Part shown: positions 6,001-7,539 of the stretch, piece by piece
Layout of the letters: each line of letters starts with the position of its first letter
Position numbering within the stretch: position 1 is the first letter of the stretch
Origin: Lachnospiraceae bacterium
GTDB taxonomy: Bacteria; Bacillota; Clostridia; Lachnospirales; Lachnospiraceae
Reading direction: 5' to 3'
Assembly (NCBI GenBank): GCA_017958585.1
Contig: JAGDCK010000101.1
Location: 1-7,539, forward strand
DNA length: 7,539 nucleotides
The notes under the pieces: generated by a model
Databases searched by the model: none
What the model was told of the DNA's origin: nothing
The model's input: only the letters and a program-made list of their open reading frames with translations
Program-made: the position numbers and the translations under genes

Positions 6001-7284
6001 AAGACCACTGCCATAAACCGTCGTATCTTTGACAAGATCATGAAAAAAGACTATACCATCCTCTGCCCCCAGCTGTCTCCCATCCACATGGAGATCATGG
6101 AGAAAGGCTTTAACGGCGCAGGATACAAGGTTAAGGTCCTTGACAATGACAACAAACACTCTGTGGATGTGGGTTTAAAATACGTAAACAACGATGCATG
6201 CTATCCTTCTCTTCTCGTGGTGGGACAGATGATGGAAGCGCTTCAGAGCGGAAAATATGACCTCAACAGGACCGCCCTTATCATGACTCAGACCGGTGGC
6301 GGTTGCCGTGCATCAAACTATGTGGGATTTATCAGAAGAGCCCTTAAAAAAGCAGGCATGGAACAGATCCCCGTGATATCCCTTAACCTTAACGGAATGG
6401 AGTCAAACCCCGGATTTAAGGTAAGCGCCGATATGTTAATACGTGTGGCCATGGCCGCATCATTTGGCGATATCTTCATGAGGGTCGTATATCATACCCG
6501 CCCCTATGAAAAGATCCCGGGTTCCGTAAATGCTCTTCACGAAAAGTGGAAAAAGGTGTGCATGGATTTTGTATCCGCTAAGCACATAAGCCTTTCAAAA
6601 TACTACAGGATCTGCAGACAGATAATTAAGGAATTCGATGAGATCCCTGTGCTTGACATTAAAAAGCCCAAGGTAGGTATCGTAGGTGAGATCCTGGTAA
6701 AGTTCTCCCCTGCAGGTAACAACCACCTGGTGGAACTTTTGGAAAAAGAAGGTGCTGAAGCCGTGGTTCCCGATCTCATGGACTTTATGCTCTACTGCTT
6801 CCAGAATCAGATTTATAAATCAGAGCACCTGGGTACCGGCAAAAAATCCGCATTGGTTTCAAAGGCAGGCATTTGGTTAATTGAAAAAGTCCTAAGAAAA
6901 GCTTCAAACGAAGCCTTTATTAAGAGCAGGCACTTCACTCCTCCAAATCCCATAAAGACCACCGTGGATTATGCAAAAGACATTGTGTCCATCGGAAATC
7001 AGACAGGTGAAGGATGGTTCTTAACAGGAGAAATGGTGGAGTTAATCCGTGAGGATGTGCCAAATATAGTCTGCACACAGCCCTTCGGTTGCCTCCCTAA
7101 CCACGTTGTGGGTAAGGGTGTCATAAAGGCCCTGAGAAAGACCTATCCCGAGGCAAACATCGTGGCCATCGACTTTGATCCCGGCGCCAGCGAAGTAAAC
7201 CAGCTAAACCGTATCAAGCTCATGTTATCAACTGCTCAGAAAAGAGTTAAGACTGATGATGTGACTGAAGAAAAGATAGGATAA
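3013..7284 (+). CDS. Giant 2-hydroxyacyl-CoA dehydratase activase/dehydratase-like fusion (two BcrA/BadF/HgdC ATPase repeats + DUF2229 + HgdB-type domain)
   Basis: This 1423-residue cytoplasmic iron-sulfur protein is near the usual size of the clostridial single-chain family. Activator repeat 1 (about 12-265) has the phosphate loop GIDIGSTTVKI (13-23), ELGGEDAKI (107-115), C131 in GICAGGTGSF and C170 in AARCGVF. Activator repeat 2 (about 327-585) has GIDAGSTTTKI (328-338), DIGGQDMK (425-432), C450 in ACSSGCGSF and C489 in GTRCTVF. In homodimeric HgdC the equivalent two cysteines per subunit share one [4Fe-4S] cluster, so here one chain should supply all four. A linker with C611-x2-C614-x3-C618 and C637 follows. 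Next come a DUF2229-type domain (about 679-930; C727, C769, C938) and a dehydratase D-subunit-like part (about 1015-1405; CPQLSPIH at 1018, C1063, GGGCRAS around 1098, CTQPFGCLPNH at 1354-1364). The family couples ATP hydrolysis to low-potential electron transfer for difficult reductions. The substrate is unknown, and no separate dehydratase subunit gene is in the window. It appears monocistronic. Confidence 0.93.
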   Translation: MSMNLLEGQASLGIDIGSTTVKIAVLDGDNNILFSDYKRHHANIRETLFELVGAAYEKLGDLTVFPVITGSGGLTLANHLNIPFTQEVIAVATSLETFAPQTDVAIELGGEDAKIIYFENGNVEQRMNGICAGGTGSFIDQMASLLKTDATGLNEYAKSYQSLYTIAARCGVFAKTDIQPLINEGATKPDLSASIFQAVVNQTISGLACGKPIRGHVAFLGGPLHYLSELKNAFIRTLKLDAEHTIDLENSHLFAAIGSALNAKEDIYYSLSDMVNNLSSDIKMEFEVERLDPLFKNEEEYRIFSDRHALTKVKKGDLSTYSGNAFLGIDAGSTTTKIALVGEDGTLLYSFYSNNNGSPLLTAIRSIKEIYSMLPKDVKILRSCSTGYGEALLKAALKLDDGEVETIAHYTAAAFFDPKVDCILDIGGQDMKCIKIKNGTVDSVQLNEACSSGCGSFIETFAVSLALSVQEFAHEALFAKHPIDLGTRCTVFMNSKVKQAQKEGASVADISAGLAYSVIKNALFKVIKVSDASELGRNIVVQGGTFYNDAVLRSFEKIAGCNAIRPDIAGIMGAFGAALIARDRYEEGYNTTMLSYEDICELKFETSMAKCGKCTNNCRLTINKFSDGRRYISGNRCERGIGGVKNANNVPNLYEYKLKRIFDYKPLEESEAKRGLIGLPRVLNMYENYPFWHTFFTSLGYRVVLSPASTRKIYEMGIESIPSESECYPAKLAHGHVEWLIQNGVREIFYPAVFYERKEVEGAGNHYNCPIVTSYSENIKNNVESLAANNVRFRNPFMSFKNVDTIAEALVSEFSDIPEKEVRHAVLLAWDEAAKVRKDISDKGEEVLRYLKETGKHGIVLAGRPYHIDPEINHGIPELITSYDMAVLTEDSISHLGHPERPLIVSDQWMYHSRLYAAASYVRTVDNLDIIQLNSFGCGLDAVTTDQVNDILSGSNKIYTCLKIDEVNNLGAARIRIRSLLAAINVRKRQGKFAEVKTTAINRRIFDKIMKKDYTILCPQLSPIHMEIMEKGFNGAGYKVKVLDNDNKHSVDVGLKYVNNDACYPSLLVVGQMMEALQSGKYDLNRTALIMTQTGGGCRASNYVGFIRRALKKAGMEQIPVISLNLNGMESNPGFKVSADMLIRVAMAASFGDIFMRVVYHTRPYEKIPGSVNALHEKWKKVCMDFVSAKHISLSKYYRICRQIIKEFDEIPVLDIKKPKVGIVGEILVKFSPAGNNHLVELLEKEGAEAVVPDLMDFMLYCFQNQIYKSEHLGTGKKSALVSKAGIWLIEKVLRKASNEAFIKSRHFTPPNPIKTTVDYAKDIVSIGNQTGEGWFLTGEMVELIREDVPNIVCTQPFGCLPNHVVGKGVIKALRKTYPEANIVAIDFDPGASEVNQLNRIKLMLSTAQKRVKTDDVTEEKIG

Positions 7285-7290
7285 CAAGAA

Positions 7291-7425
7291 AGCATGTCGC
7301 TTGCGACATGCTCGCGCCGAGCGCGGTTGACGACAGTCAACATGAAACCAATCGCGCGAGTGCGCATCCATAGCGGAGCGCTTTTTACTTTATAGGAATG
7401 CGAAGCAATTTCCTATAAAGTAAAA
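7291..7425. repeat. Composite hairpin cluster after the fusion gene (probable dispersed intergenic repeat or structured RNA tail)
   Basis: Six successive inverted repeats almost fill this stretch. They are a perfect 10-bp stem with a TT loop (7291-7312), CGCGC/GCGCG (7313-7325), GTTGAC/GTCAAC with loop GACA (7326-7341), GCGC/GCGC (7354-7365), AGCG/CGCT (7372-7382) and a perfect 16-bp stem (7383-7425). A longer-range helix is also possible, with 7311-7317 pairing to 7354-7360 over seven bases and enclosing the GTTGAC hairpin. The CG-rich composition of 7293-7382 differs from both the neighbouring gene and the AT-rich intergenic DNA. This is typical of mobile or dispersed intergenic repeats, but copy number cannot be seen in one window. 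It begins six bases after the stop codon at 7282-7284. Confidence 0.6.
7383..7425. repeat. Perfect 16-bp inverted repeat with 11-base loop
   Basis: TTTTACTTTATAGGAA (7383-7398) is exactly complementary to 7410-7425. The loop TGCGAAGCAAT can itself form a 3-bp TGC/GCA stem with a GAA turn, which extends the hairpin. The last four bases, AAAA (7422-7425), are also the first four of the terminator stem, so the two hairpins compete for them. No T-run follows on the plus strand, so alone it is unlikely to terminate transcription. Confidence 0.75.
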
Positions 7426-7473
7426 TAAGCTGTAAACATTTTCGAAATATAAATGTTTACAGCTTATTTTTTT
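7422..7473. terminator. Strong intrinsic terminator, probably bidirectional between convergent genes
   Basis: A perfect 20-bp stem (7422-7441 with 7451-7470) closes a 9-base loop (TCGAAATAT). On the plus strand seven T residues run from 7467 to 7473, partly within the stem, giving a U-tail for the fusion-gene transcript. On the minus strand the stem starts just downstream of the stop codon at 7472-7474 and ends in CTTATTTTACTTT, so it can also stop the convergent gene. Confidence 0.9.
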
Positions 7474-7539
7474 AATATGAATTGAGGATCTGATAGATAT
7501 CCATAACGGAATCAAGGACGTATGTGGGTTTATACTCGC
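7472..7539 (-). CDS. C-terminal end of a convergent gene, possibly HAD-family hydrolase
   Basis: Only the last 21 residues are inside the window: EYKPTYVLDSVMDIYQILNSY and then TAA at 7472-7474. The pattern P-x-YVLDSVMDIYQIL resembles the end of HAD-superfamily phosphatases of the phosphoglycolate phosphatase/PpaX type, which often finish with an Asp/Tyr-V-I-D-S segment followed by a short helix. This assignment is weak because no catalytic motif is present. The other two minus-strand frames are less convincing: one is open but of odd composition and runs into the terminator, and the other has stops. The stop codon overlaps the T-run of the terminator, so this gene converges on the fusion gene and shares its terminator. 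Confidence 0.5.
   Translation of the reverse strand, partial: EYKPTYVLDSVMDIYQILNSY

Noticed and set aside
3177..6159. Open frames inside the fusion gene (3177-3464 -, 4715-4987 +, 5310-5531 -, 5332-5634 -, 5896-6159 -)
   Set aside because: All fall within the continuous, motif-rich 1423-residue reading frame and have no independent support.
3013..7284. Assignment to a named substrate, such as 2-hydroxyglutaryl-CoA, lactyl-CoA or benzoyl-CoA
   Set aside because: The single-chain family is distinct from the characterised heteromeric enzymes, and no pathway genes are adjacent.
7294..7395. A 33-codon plus-strand open frame beginning ATG TCG CTT inside the hairpin cluster
   Set aside because: It has no ribosome binding site, its composition follows the CG-rich hairpins, and its arginine-rich product looks like a translated repeat. 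It is treated as a by-product of the repeat.

Overview
The window suggests a Lachnospiraceae-type member of the Clostridia. Base composition is moderate in GC with AT-rich intergenic DNA, AGGAG/GGAG ribosome binding sites are strong, promoters are sigma-A-like, and the proteins are of types common in that family: an M16C presequence-type protease, a very large acyl-CoA dehydratase activase fusion, and small clostridial proteins of unknown function. The genus cannot be fixed from the sequence alone.

Layout. Four minus-strand genes (positions 1-2817) form one tight, probably co-transcribed block. In transcription order they are: a polytopic rhomboid/derlin-like membrane protein without visible catalytic residues and with a C-terminal zinc-ribbon-like tail (1918-2817); a soluble protein resembling a sigma-70 factor that has kept the core-binding part of region 2 and region 3 but lost the promoter-melting and -10-reading part and region 4 (1162-1905); a 140-residue protein of unknown function (747-1169); and the N-terminal quarter of an M16C zinc metalloprotease (1-722), cut by the window edge. 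The gaps are 12 bp, an 8-bp overlap and 24 bp, and no terminator lies between them.

A 195-bp divergent intergenic region (2818-3012) carries a plausible promoter for each direction. The plus-strand promoter (TTGCAA, 17 bp, TATAAT) is followed by an imperfect dyad over the predicted transcription start. It drives one 1423-residue gene (3013-7284), which fuses two BcrA/BadF/HgdC-type activator ATPase repeats, a four-cysteine linker, a DUF2229-type domain and a dehydratase D-subunit-like C-terminus. The four cysteines that a homodimeric activator uses to hold its bridging [4Fe-4S] cluster are here all in one chain.

After this gene, 7291-7425 is a dense run of GC-rich and AT-rich hairpins that looks like a dispersed intergenic repeat or structured RNA tail. 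It abuts a perfect 20-bp-stem terminator (7422-7473) that could act in both directions. The last bases hold the 3' end of a convergent minus-strand gene, possibly a HAD-family hydrolase.

The most noteworthy items are the degenerate sigma-like protein next to a pseudo-rhomboid with a zinc-ribbon tail (a possible membrane-to-transcription module), the self-contained activator/dehydratase fusion of unknown substrate, and the hairpin cluster. No tRNA, rRNA, CRISPR array, transposase or phage gene was seen.
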